Shown here: piece after piece, positions 37,094-47,101 of the stretch
Position numbering within the stretch: position 1 is the first letter of the stretch
How the letters are laid out: the number at the start of each line of letters is the position of its first letter
Origin: Verrucomicrobium sp. BvORR034
GTDB taxonomy: Bacteria; Verrucomicrobiota; Verrucomicrobiia; Verrucomicrobiales; Verrucomicrobiaceae
Assembly: GCF_000739635.1 (NCBI RefSeq)
Contig: NZ_BATQ01000136.1
Location: 1 to 64,000 of the forward strand
DNA: 64,000 nucleotides
Direction of reading: 5' to 3'
Position numbers and translations under genes: made by a program
The notes under the pieces: model-generated
Databases searched by the model: none
The model's input: the letters and a program-made list of their open reading frames with translations, nothing else
What the model was told of the DNA's origin: nothing

Positions 37094-37831
37094 TCACGGC
37101 CGGTAGATGGAAAGACGGGTGGTCACTGGATCGATGAGCAGCGTGTAGTAGTTGGTCACTTGTGCGGGCGGGCGGGCCGCATCTGCCAGGGGCACCACTG
37201 CGAGGTGCCACTTGGACTCAGAGTCGAGACTGGTGGTCTCGGGATAGAGCACAAATGCCCGGTATTCCTCGGACGACGGATCAAAGTTTGAATATCCGGC
37301 GGTCGTTTTCATCACTGTCTCCACCAAGCCAGCCCCTTTCTTGTCGCTGGGCTTGGTCGCATCACCCAGTAACGTGGACATTTGCGGATTTTCTGACACC
37401 GCCGTCCCTTCCGGCAGCACCACCATCGCCTGTCTCACCACCGCGAGCGGTTTGCCCAAAGCTGCCGTACCGGTGCGCGGATCCGTCTCACCTGGCTGAA
37501 AGTACTCCAGCATCAAGCCACCTCGAAAGAAGCCACCATTCGGAGCTCCGTTCATCACATCGTCAACAGAAGGCACTCGATAAAAACGAACCTCCACAGG
37601 TCGCCCCTGACCATAGGCCCGGCTCTGCGCCTCGGAGAGGAACCCTGCCATCTTGTCCCCCGCCTGAGTGAGCTTGGACGCCCCAAGCGTCCCCATCAAC
37701 CCAGGCATGACCAAAGCCAGCAACAGTGCCACAACCGCCACGACAGCCATCAGCTCGATCAACGTAAATCCTTTGGCGGGTTTCCACTGGCTGAAGGATC
37801 TGGAAGAATAATGTGATTTCATCATAACCAT
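37094..37831 (-). CDS. Verru_Chthon cassette protein D (GspH-like pseudopilin)
   Basis: 245 aa. Prepilin N-terminus KG|FTLIELMAVVAVVALLLALVMPG with cleavage after Gly21 and Glu at +5, then a hydrophobic helix and a globular domain with PVEVRFYRVPS and FVLYPETTSLD. Size and N-terminus correspond to Verru_Chthon cassette protein D; by position and shape it is GspH-like. AAGG lies 10 bp upstream of ATG 37831, one of the few Shine-Dalgarno-like sites here. It is 43 bp downstream of C and 61 bp upstream of the giant adhesin gene. Prepilin peptidase and an assembly platform must be supplied from outside the window. Confidence 0.88.
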   Translation of the reverse strand: MVMMKSHYSSRSFSQWKPAKGFTLIELMAVVAVVALLLALVMPGLMGTLGASKLTQAGDKMAGFLSEAQSRAYGQGRPVEVRFYRVPSVDDVMNGAPNGGFFRGGLMLEYFQPGETDPRTGTAALGKPLAVVRQAMVVLPEGTAVSENPQMSTLLGDATKPSDKKGAGLVETVMKTTAGYSNFDPSSEEYRAFVLYPETTSLDSESKWHLAVVPLADAARPPAQVTNYYTLLIDPVTTRLSIYRP

Positions 37832-37874
37832 GTGAGTTTTGCCTTGAAGTGTCCGGATCATTTGACGGAACCTC

Positions 37875-38978
37875 TCAAGTCCCGGTACCCGCGCCCCATT
37901 TGGACGAGCGGATGGGGACCGTGGCCGTGAAGACGCGGAAGTTGACCTTCCGATCCACCAGCAGACCCGTGAGCGTCTCCATGTCTGCCGCATAGCGGGC
38001 TGCATTTCGGAACAGCGATGACTGGGACAGTTCCTGCTGGAGCGGCGGATTGGATCCCGCATCCAGTTGCAGGTTGATCGCGGATCCTTCGTCCATGGCC
38101 ACCAGCGTGATCATCACCAGCGGTGGAAGCTGGTAGTCAGTGGAAAGCTGGGGCCGGCTGGGAAGAGTGCTGCCGTACTGGCTGTCATAGGTGTATGCCG
38201 GTGCGATGCTCGTAGGAGCCACTTTGGCGGCCTCCGCATCACTGGGTGAGAGCTGGGGAGAGACCACCAACATGAGGATGTTGTTGGCGATCGCCCGGCT
38301 ACGCAGCGGTGCGTTCTGATCAAAATCCCCATACCAGGTCCCGGATCCCGTTTTGAGAGTGGGATCGTACACCCGGTTCCTCTCTGTGGGCGACCGGTAC
38401 TCATACATCCGGTACCGGTAGGACGGAGGCTTGCCCAGTGCGGCCAGGAAGTCCGGTCGGAGCGCGGAGTCATCCCCAAACTTGATGTAGAACCCGCAGC
38501 CATTGAGGGAGGTCGGCAGCCGGTAGTCCTTGGAATCTCCCAGCGGAGCCTGGAAGAATACCGCGTGCCCCGGTGACAGCGACTCCGCCAGTGCAGTGAG
38601 CTTGGGCGACGCCCCGGATGAGGAAAGCCCCGTGACGAACTGAAGCTCGGAGTAGCGTACGTAGCCCGAGGGCGCTTCGTTGGCCCCCTTCCCCGGCGGC
38701 AGCAGCGGATTGCTGCTCCCGTCAAAGCGATAGCAAAGATAGGGATTTAGCTCCGCCTGGCTGAGGGCATGCGTGATGCGGTCAAAGGCACGACGGGCCT
38801 CGCGGAAGGAGGAAACCTTGGCCGTGCTCTGCCGCCAGGCACGCTGCACATGCTCGAGCATCGATGAAATCACAATTAGCAGGATGGCCAGCACTGTGAA
38901 TGACACGAGCAGCTCCACCAGGGTGAACCCTCGGGATGGACCAGGACCGTGCGACTTGAAGGAGATGGGGATCGGCAT
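37875..38978 (-). CDS. Verru_Chthon cassette protein C (GspJ-like pseudopilin)
   Basis: 367 aa. Prepilin motif RG|FTLVELLVSFTVLAILLIVISSMLE (cleavage after Gly17, Glu22 at +5), followed by RAWRQSTAKVSSFREARRAFDRIT, the long helix continuation typical of GspJ/PilW-like minor pseudopilins. The rest is a large beta-rich domain. ATG 38978 (MPIPISFKS) was preferred to the longer frame from 39023, because the sigma-54 -24/-12 element at 39007-39022 would lie inside the longer version; predicted transcript start is about 38996. Cotranscription with D and the giant adhesin is likely. Confidence 0.88.
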   Translation of the reverse strand: MPIPISFKSHGPGPSRGFTLVELLVSFTVLAILLIVISSMLEHVQRAWRQSTAKVSSFREARRAFDRITHALSQAELNPYLCYRFDGSSNPLLPPGKGANEAPSGYVRYSELQFVTGLSSSGASPKLTALAESLSPGHAVFFQAPLGDSKDYRLPTSLNGCGFYIKFGDDSALRPDFLAALGKPPSYRYRMYEYRSPTERNRVYDPTLKTGSGTWYGDFDQNAPLRSRAIANNILMLVVSPQLSPSDAEAAKVAPTSIAPAYTYDSQYGSTLPSRPQLSTDYQLPPLVMITLVAMDEGSAINLQLDAGSNPPLQQELSQSSLFRNAARYAADMETLTGLLVDRKVNFRVFTATVPIRSSKWGAGTGT

Positions 38979-39006
38979 GGTGGGAGTTAGAACCGCCACT
39001 CTGCAA

Positions 39007-39073
39007 AGCAGCCCGCGTGCCACCGTTTCCCCACCTCACCCTTACTGTCATATTCGTACCATTTGCTGTGACT
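39007..39073 (-). promoter_or_regulatory. Sigma-54 promoter with upstream 28-bp dyad, gene C
   Basis: Minus strand, 5' to 3': AGTCAC-N16-ATGACA dyad (39073-39046), 23 bp, then TGGCACGCGGGCTGCT with -24 GG and -12 GC exactly 10 bp apart. The total of 67 bp and every internal spacing equal those at genes A and B; spacer cores (GGTACGAAT) are shared too. Predicted transcript start is about 18 nt before ATG 38978. Confidence 0.8.
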
Positions 39074-39288
39074 AGTGATCATTTTGCCGCCTCAAATCCA
39101 CCGCGCCAACAGGAGAGCGCACCATGAGACACTCCCCTATTCAAGATGACCTCATGGCCTCTCTTCGCCGCTTTTCTCTCAAAAATGACGTAAAGTTCTG
39201 CACACCCTCATGCCCCATCAGGAGATACCCACACAAACCCACTCCGATTCCACCATCCAAACAGTCAGCACATAAAGAGGCCCACTTC

Positions 39289-39330
39289 AAAAAAAATAAC
39301 CCCGCCGTCTGCACAGCGGCAGAGGCGGGG
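39289..39330 (-). terminator. Intrinsic terminator after Verru_Chthon A
   Basis: Minus strand: CCCCGCC ... GGCGGGG stem with a further TCTGC/GCAGA pairing inside, followed by TTATTTTTTTT. It lies 34 bp past the A stop and separates A from the C promoter. Confidence 0.9.
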
Positions 39331-39363
39331 CCAGGTTGGAATCGCAAGTTTCCGGCAGGCTTG

Positions 39364-42300
39364 CTAGGGCATGAACCGCTTTACTTCCAGCACGCGGAAC
39401 CGGTAGAATTCCTCCAACGAAGGCAGATCCAGCGGATTGGCACTGGCACCATAGTCAGGAATGCGGGTATCGGCAGGATCGATGCGCCGCTCGATCACGG
39501 TGGAACCGCGAAAATCGGTGAGGACATTGTCGCGACTGGCATCAAACTCTGTGGAAGTGGATGACCGGGCCTTGCGAATGACTTGAGCCCGATAGTGCAC
39601 GCGGAAGGTGTTGCTCTGCGTGGTGATCTTTCCGTAGATATTGGCATAGGGTCTCTCTCGCGTGTTGTCGCCAGTGAGGCGGCGCTTCTTCCAAAACTCC
39701 TCCATATCTGAGACAGTGTAGGCAGGCGTTTGAGCATCTGCAGTTCCGTCTCCCCCGGTAAGCTCCACATCTCCTGAAGAGCCAGCAATCTTTTTGGGGA
39801 TGAGGTGGATTTCGCAGATCTGGCTGGCGGTTCGGAAGAGCCCCCGCGTCGCAGCCGGCGTGGTTGGCAACATGGCAAACCGATCTTCGAACTGCTTGAG
39901 CACGCCGCCCACAATCTCACCACTGGCCCCACGTTTTTCCGCCTCAATTTCACGGTGCCAGTACTTCTTGGCGGCCTGCCCGGTTTCAGACAGCCTTCCC
40001 TCCTGATCCGTCCAAGGCTGCTTGTAGGTGTAGCCATCTGAAGTGTCGACGAATTTGGAAGCTGCAGGCACCGACAAGTAATTCGGAGCATCTGCCGTGG
40101 GCACGGCCTTGAGCATCTCGCCCTTCAGCAGAGCGTGGAGTCCCGTCGCCCGCCTGATGTAATGAAACGGAACGATTTGATAGTTGATGTTCACCTTGCC
40201 CGCCGTCGAAAATGGCTCGCTAATGGCGTAGGGTTCCACCACCGGCATCCAAAATAGATCCATGATGTAGTGATCTGCCGGGCTTACTCCTCCCTGCCAT
40301 GCCGCCGCACCTGGGTGCTTCATCGGATCGCCCGGGGCACCATTGGCCGTCACCACATTGGGACGGAAGAGCAGGGTCCGCCAAGGATCTCCGGCACGCA
40401 CCCCTGTAGGCAGGGACCCAAACATACCCGACGAGGGCATCATGCGGTTGGGCGACATGAAGCTCTCTCCAGATGCGGACGAAAGCTCACCGTACGTCCA
40501 CGTGCCCATGTAGGCCAGCGGCATGCGGATGGTGGAGGCCGAGTCATTCGTGATGCGGAATGAGATGTGAGTATTCCCCTCATCAGGCTTGTTGATGTAG
40601 GGCCCGTCGCGCAGATCGCTGATACCATTATCGAAGTCTCCATACCTGCCAGCCAAATCTGTGGCAGAGGCGTTGGTGGGAAGATCAGGTATGCGGGCGG
40701 CCCCGTAGTTGGCTCCGGGCACCAGACGGGTGCTCGTGGTTCCACGATCATAGCCAGGTTCGCGATCAGAATAGTAGCGACTCAGACTGTGGGCGACATA
40801 CTGCTTGTAAGTTCCCACATTCCCTGGACCCGTGCCAATCTTCCCCAAGTTGGCAGTACGGGGGTGAGGAGCCCAGTCACTGGCGGTGACTTCTGTTTTG
40901 GCAGCAAGAAGGCGCGAGTCCCCGTGGGATGCCACCATGGTAAACACTGTGTCCTGCCCGCGGGAGTCACGCACGCCCCCGTCCGGTTGCGTGTCAGAGT
41001 GCCTAGTATCGGACATGCAATCTGTAGGCGAATCTGCCGCCGGACTGCTCGGATTGAGCAGCGCATTGCTGAAAAAGCCGCTGCTCGGATCAAACGCCCA
41101 GAGAGTGCTGGCCCAACGAGGCACCCCGTCCAGCCCCACCGGCGCATAGGTCGCAGGGGTTGACGACACTGTTGGGACAAAAAGCCGTCCGTTGGTGATG
41201 AAGTCGGTCGTATAGGACGTGAGTTTATCATCCACCCGTGAGGTCACCGTCCAACGCTTCTTGCTATTGTCCCAGAAGCCCGTCAACCTCCGCAAGGCAC
41301 CGCAGTAATTGAACGCCCACCACCTGGGAGCATGGATCGCTTCTTGTTTATAGAGCGTGCCTCCACTGAGAAATTGTTTGTAGTCAGTGCTCACAGTCAC
41401 GAGTTGCGGCACCGGCACACTGGTTCGCGGAATCTCCACGTTCACCGTCTGGACCAGATCCTCAGCCTTCGCATTATGGCTGGAATAGATCTTGATGGTG
41501 AGACGCCCACCGGAGAAGTCCATCATCCCCTCATTTCCCGAGCCGTCCACGACGGGCACCGTGAGAAACTTGGTCGTAATGTCCAGATTCCGGGTGCCAA
41601 AGTGCGGTGCTGGCGCCACTCCTGTAGAGCGCGACCCACCCGCGGACGCGTATTTGGTATCGGCAGTCACCCCCAGGGTCTTGGATCCAACCCGCCGGTT
41701 GAACGTCATGGCATAGCTGCTGGCCGCTCCGCCGAATGGACGGCTGTCTTGTGCACTGAAGAATTCGTGGTTGGACTTCCACTCGAACTCCGCTGCACCC
41801 ACCCTGTCATAAAGGTCCATGCCGGCGAGCTGCATGTTTTTCAATCCCTCCACCTTCACGGTAAACTCAGGGTTCATCAGGCTGAAGCCGGGAGCTGGCA
41901 TGGAGAACTTCATCACCAGCATGCCCTGCACTCGCCTCTCCGTGGGCCCCAGAGGAGGAGCACCAGATTCCAACGTGACATTCCAGTTCTCTGGTTTGCA
42001 GCCCGGGTGGTTGTAGACACTATTCGGCTTCTGGTCGTCCAAATTGGTATCAACACCGTAGTAGTTTTGCATCGTGTCGACGGTCGGCCGCGGTGGATAG
42101 TTCGAGTACCAGAACTGCTTCTTCATGGTCTTGTACCAAGGATCCATTTCCTCCTTGGGCACCGCCGTTCCCGCCTCTTCCTTGGTGGCATCCTTCGGAT
42201 TGTATCGTTCAATCTTCAGGGCCGTTCGCCCCCCGCTCACCTTGCGGTCAGGAGCCCCTGCGGCAGGCTCTTTCCAGTTCGCACCGTCTGCGACAGGATT

Positions 42301-44478
42301 CACATAGCTACCCTTGTCCGTCGCACCGTCTGCCGTGCAGATGAACTGGAAGCCGACTTCAGACAATGCCACAAAGCGCCCAAATCCAACGTAAGTTTCT
42401 GTCCCGTCCTTGTAGAGTGAAGGGGCCACCATGCCATGGCCTGGGAATGAGGTTTCCACGAGACGCTCAGTGTACGACTGTCCCGTTGCACCACGAGCGA
42501 CTCCGTAGCTAGACCGGTCATAGGTAAAGGTCTTGAACGTTTTGGGGCGCTCCGCATAGACGAATCCATCATAGGTGGACTCAGCCAGCCCCATTGGCCC
42601 CATGCCCGCGGCGGTAACGTACTTGTCCCGGTCATAGAGACCACCGACCTTCTGCAACTCTTCCTTAGAAGGTGCCAAGAAGCCGTCGTACAGGTTCGTG
42701 GAACGCACGTAGTCGAAGATCTCCACCAGGATCTGCTTGTAGTCCTGGGGGTACTTGTCCTTGAACGAAGCTCCTCCCGGATACTTCTGCTCCATGAGAC
42801 TGAAGAGATAACCAATCAGAGCCTTGTTGCGAGCCAGCTCAATGTCCCGCGTCGGGCTGTAGGCGCACTTTCTACGGAAAAAGTAGCTGTCTTCTCCGCT
42901 GTTTCCCGTCCTGCCCATGGATGAGCAAAAGGCGATCAACTGGTCAAAGCCCGTACGAAAATCCTTGGGATTGGTCACGCCGACCACGGGCTTGCCTGCT
43001 TCATATTCCAACCCACCCTCATCTGCCACCGGCCACGCCGCAATGCGTGGCAGACCAAAGAGGTTCGTCTCCGGCATCCGGCTCTGGGCGGTGAGGAAGA
43101 AACGCAAGCGCTCCAGGTCCACCTTGCCATCAGCGGATTGCCCCGGCTGGACAAAGAAGGGATCGGCCGTCGCTGCGCCATTTGAGCCATTCACGTACGA
43201 GCTCAGCTTCCGGCGGCCGTTCTCAAACCCATCGGCAAAGTACAGCTCGTCCACCGACGCATAGAGACGCTCCTGGATGGAATCCACCAGCGAGAGGTAC
43301 TTGTTGTAGAGGGACGAATCTTTGTAGGTGCCCCCCGTTCCCGTGTAGTTGTCCACAAACTTCCAGTAGGGCACCGTGCCCGCCTTGGACCCACCAAAGT
43401 TGATCTTGGGGGTGAGCTTGTAGATCGTTTCCTTGCGTTGCAGAATCGCCCGGTAGTTGGCATCAGTGCCACTCATTCCGTAGAGGTCCATCGGCAGGTT
43501 GGGGAAGAACACCGTGCTGAGTGCCACAGTGGCGGGATGCCCGGGATACCTCTGAAACTCGTGTGACGTGGGCTGGTAGTACGCCCACCACAGGTCTCGA
43601 TCATGAAACAACGAAGGCACCGTCCAGTAGGTGGGTTCACTGGCCGTGTTGATGTTGAGCTTGCAGGATTCATCATCCGTCCAGAAGGCCACTCGCCCGG
43701 AGATCGGGTTCACGCGCCCCTCGGCGTCACTGAGCTGGCTGCCATCGGGCTTGATGAACCGGTTGGCACTGTCCAGCACCCCAAAGGTGCCATCCTTCAG
43801 CACATACATCCACTCCACCGGCATGGGCAGGCGGGCATCCAGGCTGGTGTCCGCGGCGTTCGGGTCATAATCCACCACGCCATTCACCCCTGCGGAATAG
43901 TAGAAGCCCTCCACGTTGTTATTGTTCTCCACTGCTTCTTGGGACCGCACATAGGCGCGCGGATCCAGAATGGGGAAGTAGAGATGCGGCGTACCCGCCC
44001 CATCTGAGGCGGGCCGGATGATGGGTTCATTGAGATCCACATACCGGTTCGGGCTCATGTTCCAGCTTACGGGCGGCTTGTCATCCACCATGGCGCGCTC
44101 AGCACCCCGTACGACCATCTGAGAGCTGGAGTAGAGCTTGTAGCCAGAGTCAAACGCGCCCTCGGTAGTGTACCGCCGCACGGCCCCCGGTTGGGAGGAC
44201 CACAGATAGCGTCTGCCATTCGCCGCCCCTTCATCCTTGCGTTTGGTGGCCTGCCATACCTGATCCATGACCACGTTCACCGCTGAGTCTGCGAGTTCAC
44301 GGGAACGCTCTTGATACGTCTGTTGATTCGAAGAGGCTAGTTCCGTTTGCGATACGGAAAACATGGCCACCGTCAGCAGCGTCATGAGCGCCAGCACGGA
44401 GACCACTGTGATGAGGGCGATGCCGCGCCGTCTTTTTGCTCCGAAGACTCGTTGATTGGCAGGGATGATTTCTTTCAT
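39364..44478 (-). CDS. Verru_Chthon cassette protein A (giant GspK-like pseudopilin)
   Basis: 1704 aa. N-terminus RRRGIALITVVSVLALMTLLTVAMF has the pseudopilin hydrophobic helix but lacks Glu at +5 (Thr instead), as GspK does. Near residue 270 WTDDESCKLNINTASE matches the GspK signature region (DE-GKLNLNT). A second related element, AGKVNINYQIVPF, occurs near the C-terminus. The protein is several times larger than GspK (about 330 aa), with long insertions rich in aromatic and Gly/Ser residues. It has its own promoter (44525-44591) and terminator (39289-39330), so it is transcribed alone. Assignment to Verru_Chthon A rests on cassette context, start motif and size. Confidence 0.88.
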   Translation of the reverse strand: MKEIIPANQRVFGAKRRRGIALITVVSVLALMTLLTVAMFSVSQTELASSNQQTYQERSRELADSAVNVVMDQVWQATKRKDEGAANGRRYLWSSQPGAVRRYTTEGAFDSGYKLYSSSQMVVRGAERAMVDDKPPVSWNMSPNRYVDLNEPIIRPASDGAGTPHLYFPILDPRAYVRSQEAVENNNNVEGFYYSAGVNGVVDYDPNAADTSLDARLPMPVEWMYVLKDGTFGVLDSANRFIKPDGSQLSDAEGRVNPISGRVAFWTDDESCKLNINTASEPTYWTVPSLFHDRDLWWAYYQPTSHEFQRYPGHPATVALSTVFFPNLPMDLYGMSGTDANYRAILQRKETIYKLTPKINFGGSKAGTVPYWKFVDNYTGTGGTYKDSSLYNKYLSLVDSIQERLYASVDELYFADGFENGRRKLSSYVNGSNGAATADPFFVQPGQSADGKVDLERLRFFLTAQSRMPETNLFGLPRIAAWPVADEGGLEYEAGKPVVGVTNPKDFRTGFDQLIAFCSSMGRTGNSGEDSYFFRRKCAYSPTRDIELARNKALIGYLFSLMEQKYPGGASFKDKYPQDYKQILVEIFDYVRSTNLYDGFLAPSKEELQKVGGLYDRDKYVTAAGMGPMGLAESTYDGFVYAERPKTFKTFTYDRSSYGVARGATGQSYTERLVETSFPGHGMVAPSLYKDGTETYVGFGRFVALSEVGFQFICTADGATDKGSYVNPVADGANWKEPAAGAPDRKVSGGRTALKIERYNPKDATKEEAGTAVPKEEMDPWYKTMKKQFWYSNYPPRPTVDTMQNYYGVDTNLDDQKPNSVYNHPGCKPENWNVTLESGAPPLGPTERRVQGMLVMKFSMPAPGFSLMNPEFTVKVEGLKNMQLAGMDLYDRVGAAEFEWKSNHEFFSAQDSRPFGGAASSYAMTFNRRVGSKTLGVTADTKYASAGGSRSTGVAPAPHFGTRNLDITTKFLTVPVVDGSGNEGMMDFSGGRLTIKIYSSHNAKAEDLVQTVNVEIPRTSVPVPQLVTVSTDYKQFLSGGTLYKQEAIHAPRWWAFNYCGALRRLTGFWDNSKKRWTVTSRVDDKLTSYTTDFITNGRLFVPTVSSTPATYAPVGLDGVPRWASTLWAFDPSSGFFSNALLNPSSPAADSPTDCMSDTRHSDTQPDGGVRDSRGQDTVFTMVASHGDSRLLAAKTEVTASDWAPHPRTANLGKIGTGPGNVGTYKQYVAHSLSRYYSDREPGYDRGTTSTRLVPGANYGAARIPDLPTNASATDLAGRYGDFDNGISDLRDGPYINKPDEGNTHISFRITNDSASTIRMPLAYMGTWTYGELSSASGESFMSPNRMMPSSGMFGSLPTGVRAGDPWRTLLFRPNVVTANGAPGDPMKHPGAAAWQGGVSPADHYIMDLFWMPVVEPYAISEPFSTAGKVNINYQIVPFHYIRRATGLHALLKGEMLKAVPTADAPNYLSVPAASKFVDTSDGYTYKQPWTDQEGRLSETGQAAKKYWHREIEAEKRGASGEIVGGVLKQFEDRFAMLPTTPAATRGLFRTASQICEIHLIPKKIAGSSGDVELTGGDGTADAQTPAYTVSDMEEFWKKRRLTGDNTRERPYANIYGKITTQSNTFRVHYRAQVIRKARSSTSTEFDASRDNVLTDFRGSTVIERRIDPADTRIPDYGASANPLDLPSLEEFYRFRVLEVKRFMP

Positions 44479-44524
44479 TGCGAATAAACAGGGGTTGCCT
44501 GGTCTCGTATGTCACCCCTGCCAA

Positions 44525-44591
44525 AGCACCCACCATGCCACCCCTTTTCTCTGGCCAGCACACAGTCACTAATGTATCAGTTACTATGATT
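44525..44591 (-). promoter_or_regulatory. Sigma-54 promoter with upstream 28-bp dyad, gene A
   Basis: Minus strand: AATCAT-N16-GTGACT (44591-44564), 23 bp, then TGGCATGGTGGGTGCT with GG-N10-GC. Predicted transcript start about 44514, about 36 nt before ATG 44478. The leader contains CAACCCCTGT (44488-44497), also found before the start of gene B. The 230 bp between this module and the pectate lyase stop hold no gene. Confidence 0.8.
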
Positions 44592-44824
44592 ACTGCACGA
44601 TACAGCGGGCAAATCCCACCACGAAACGCCCTCTGAATCGCTCCAGAAATCTCGCAACACGATGAATCTACGCCACCCGAATCACTTTGTGTCTTGCGGC
44701 AGTTTCATACCCAACCGCCGGTTCGACCATCCTTTGTAAACACAAGGAGCCGACCCACGGCATCATGAAGGGGAATTCGATGAAATTACATCGTCACCCC
44801 TTTGTCACAAGGTCAGCGATCTTC

Positions 44825-46336
44825 CTATTTGCCCTGTTTCCAGCGCTTTTCCCACTTGGCCCACTCCTTCTCCTTCAGATCGCGCGGTTTGTTCGTGAAG
44901 TAGTCGTAGGCCACCTTGTTGTGCTGTGCCATTTCGTGATACGTGGCATACACCACCCCGTCCCCGGCGCCAGGAAAGATCGGCAATCCGCTCTCCAGGT
45001 CGTAGAACCGGGCCCAGAGCACTTCGGTGCTGGAGGGATCCTGCACATAGTCCGTACGCCCCTTCTCATTCTTGATCCTGCGGAGACCAATGATCTTTTT
45101 GGACTCCAACCAGGCAATGCCATCATTCACCACCCCGCGCATTTCTTCATTGAGCGGACCTTTGCGCATCAGGAAACGAAGCATCACGGCACTTTCCCCA
45201 CCACTGAGGGATGGGGGCTCTTTCAACCGGGCCGCCGCGGGCACGAGTGTCAGCGGATCATGCTGGGCGCACCACACCGTACGCACGTCATTCAGCCGCA
45301 CCTGGCAGGCCAGAAGGCAGTTCAACCCGCGATCAAATGCCGCTGTCGCCCTTTGCTTGAACTCCGCCGGTACCCAGGCAAACGGCGCATCGCCGTGGCT
45401 CACGGCGTGCAGTACCTCCAGCGCATGGGTCACGGCCCCGTCATTGAAGGTGATGCCCTCATGGTAGCCGGGTTCGAGGGGATAAACCTGGGGCCATCCC
45501 CCGTTGGGAAACTGCGCCGCGAGCAGCCAGTCGATGCCACGGAGCGTGGCGGCCCGGCAATCCTCCCGCCCATGTGCCTGCGCCACCTGGGCCAGGAACT
45601 TGATCTGCTCCGTGGTCGCACGGTTGTCGAGGGTGCCACAATAGTGCCAGCCCTTCCCGTCTTGACTGGTCCAGTGCGTGCCCGCCTGCCGGGGCCCTTT
45701 GGCATAGTCCACTGCTTTGCTCCAGCCACCAGAAGGAGTTTGGTAGGTCAACACGACGTCGGCGAGCTTCGCTGCCTCTGCGGTGGCGTACCAGGCCACA
45801 TCCATCTTTTCGTCATCAAACTCAAACTCCTTGGAGTCCTCCGGTGCCGGAGTCGAGGCTCTTTGCCCAAGGCGTCGGCACTCCATGGCCAGAAACCTGC
45901 GTTCTTGAAGAGCCAAGCTCCTCGAGCGGGCGAGATACTCCTGCCAGACCTTGCGATCCGAATCTGGGAGAGCGTCAATCCGCGCCGGGGTGAGCAATTG
46001 CAAAGGACCATGGGGTTCGCAAACCCAGGTTCGGCTCAAACGCACCGTCTCTCCCTCTTTCGCCCGTATTTCCAGACTCTCCCACCCCACGTCTGGGATA
46101 GGGGTTACCAGTTTGAACTTCCCCTCGCCGTCTGCCTCAGGCAGAGCCTGCCACGATGCCTGCTCTCCGGCTCCCGGCAGGTTGAGTCGCCACTCCCATA
46201 CGGCAGAGATTCCACTGGCAGTCCCGGTGTAGTGCAGCTCCAGCATGTCTTCACGCAGGTCACTGGTCCAGTCTGGGTCGGCCTTCGCGGAACTGAATGC
46301 AGCAAGAAGGAAAGAGAGCAGGGCGCGAAATTTCAT
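44825..46336 (-). CDS. Pectate lyase, polysaccharide lyase family 10
   Basis: 503 aa with signal peptide (KFRALLSFLLAAFSSAKA). The N-terminal 150 residues are a beta domain; the catalytic PL10 domain covers about residues 180-490: TPSGGWSKAVDY, QFPNGGWPQVYPLEPGYHEGITFND, VWCAQHDPLTLVPAAARLKEPPSLSGGES, WARFYDLESGLPIFPGAGDGV. Cleaves polygalacturonate by calcium-dependent beta-elimination outside the cell or in the periplasm. ATG 46336 has AAGGA 9 bp upstream. It sits inside the Verru_Chthon cassette, between B and A on the same strand, which suggests a link between cassette and plant or algal polysaccharide use. Confidence 0.9.
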   Translation of the reverse strand: MKFRALLSFLLAAFSSAKADPDWTSDLREDMLELHYTGTASGISAVWEWRLNLPGAGEQASWQALPEADGEGKFKLVTPIPDVGWESLEIRAKEGETVRLSRTWVCEPHGPLQLLTPARIDALPDSDRKVWQEYLARSRSLALQERRFLAMECRRLGQRASTPAPEDSKEFEFDDEKMDVAWYATAEAAKLADVVLTYQTPSGGWSKAVDYAKGPRQAGTHWTSQDGKGWHYCGTLDNRATTEQIKFLAQVAQAHGREDCRAATLRGIDWLLAAQFPNGGWPQVYPLEPGYHEGITFNDGAVTHALEVLHAVSHGDAPFAWVPAEFKQRATAAFDRGLNCLLACQVRLNDVRTVWCAQHDPLTLVPAAARLKEPPSLSGGESAVMLRFLMRKGPLNEEMRGVVNDGIAWLESKKIIGLRRIKNEKGRTDYVQDPSSTEVLWARFYDLESGLPIFPGAGDGVVYATYHEMAQHNKVAYDYFTNKPRDLKEKEWAKWEKRWKQGK

Positions 46337-46420
46337 GAGGAGCAATCCTTACAAAAGCCCCTCCCAACGGCGTTGCAAGGCATTCATGTCTGCTGCGGCC
46401 AGCCGCCGCACCCCTGTTAC

Positions 46421-46456
46421 AAAAAAGCGCCCCCATGCTTACCGCACAGGGGCGCT
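46421..46456 (-). terminator. Intrinsic terminator after Verru_Chthon B
   Basis: Minus strand: AGCGCCCC / GGGGCGCT perfect 8-bp stem around a 15-nt loop, followed by TTTTTT. It lies 88 bp beyond the B stop, before the pectate lyase gene. A second inverted repeat CGAACCG-TCACCAT-CGGTTCG lies at about 46461-46481. Confidence 0.88.
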
Positions 46457-46543
46457 CACGCGAACCGTCACCATCGGTTCGCTGGCCTATCACACACATC
46501 CAAGTTACACCATTTAACCAGCACAAAGATCCCCAGTCGCGCC

Positions 46544-47101
46544 TCAAAACTGGCGCGTGACCGTGTAGGCAACCTTCTCATGTTTGCTGTCTGCCTTGTC
46601 GAAATCGAAGTTGGCCTTTGGGCTCACGGCCACATGGAGGATCACCTTTCGGCTGTCGGAGCGCACGGAAACCCCGCCGCCTGGCAGTGTGGGAGCGTTG
46701 CCTGCATCCACGACCTCAAACTTGGCCACGTAGGAGAGAGCCTGGCCTTGGGCACCGGAGAGTCCACCTTCATTGCCAGCGGTGAGGCGGGTGCCCTCGC
46801 CGTCAAAGTAGCGCACAGCTCCGTGAAAATCAGCAAGCTTGCTCCAGCCTACGCCGCTGCCAGTCTTGTCGCCCCAATCAGCGGATTGCAGTTCACCGAT
46901 CATCTGCTGGCAGATGCGGGAGGAGGAGATGGAGTCGCCTGCCTGGCGCAGGTTTTCCAGGCCGGCAGGAATCAGGCCCAACAGCGTAAGCATGCCCATG
47001 GAGGCGATGGCTACCGCGATGGCGACCTCGGGAAGAGAGAAGCCCTCTGCAACAGCGGAGGCACGGTGACGAATGGCACGGGTGAGCAGGGTCGTGTTCA
47101 T
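46544..47101 (-). CDS. Verru_Chthon cassette protein B (GspI-like pseudopilin)
   Basis: 185 aa. Prepilin motif EG|FSLPEVAIAVAIASMGMLTLLGLIPAG, with cleavage after Gly20 and Glu25 at +5; the Pro at +4 and the Gly-containing helix are like GspI/PilV. The globular part is short with one beta domain and ends with KVAYTVTRQF. ATG 47101 was chosen because the prepilin leader follows directly and the sigma-54 promoter at 47191-47257 lies upstream. Terminated by the hairpin at 46421-46456, so B is transcribed alone. Confidence 0.88.
   Translation of the reverse strand: MNTTLLTRAIRHRASAVAEGFSLPEVAIAVAIASMGMLTLLGLIPAGLENLRQAGDSISSSRICQQMIGELQSADWGDKTGSGVGWSKLADFHGAVRYFDGEGTRLTAGNEGGLSGAQGQALSYVAKFEVVDAGNAPTLPGGGVSVRSDSRKVILHVAVSPKANFDFDKADSKHEKVAYTVTRQF

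Noticed and set aside
46461-46481. CGAACCG-TCACCAT-CGGTTCG inverted repeat considered as a fifth copy of the regulatory dyad
   Set aside because: Half-site sequence and 7-nt spacing differ from GTCAC-N16-GTGAC, and no -24/-12 element follows; more likely part of the B terminator region.
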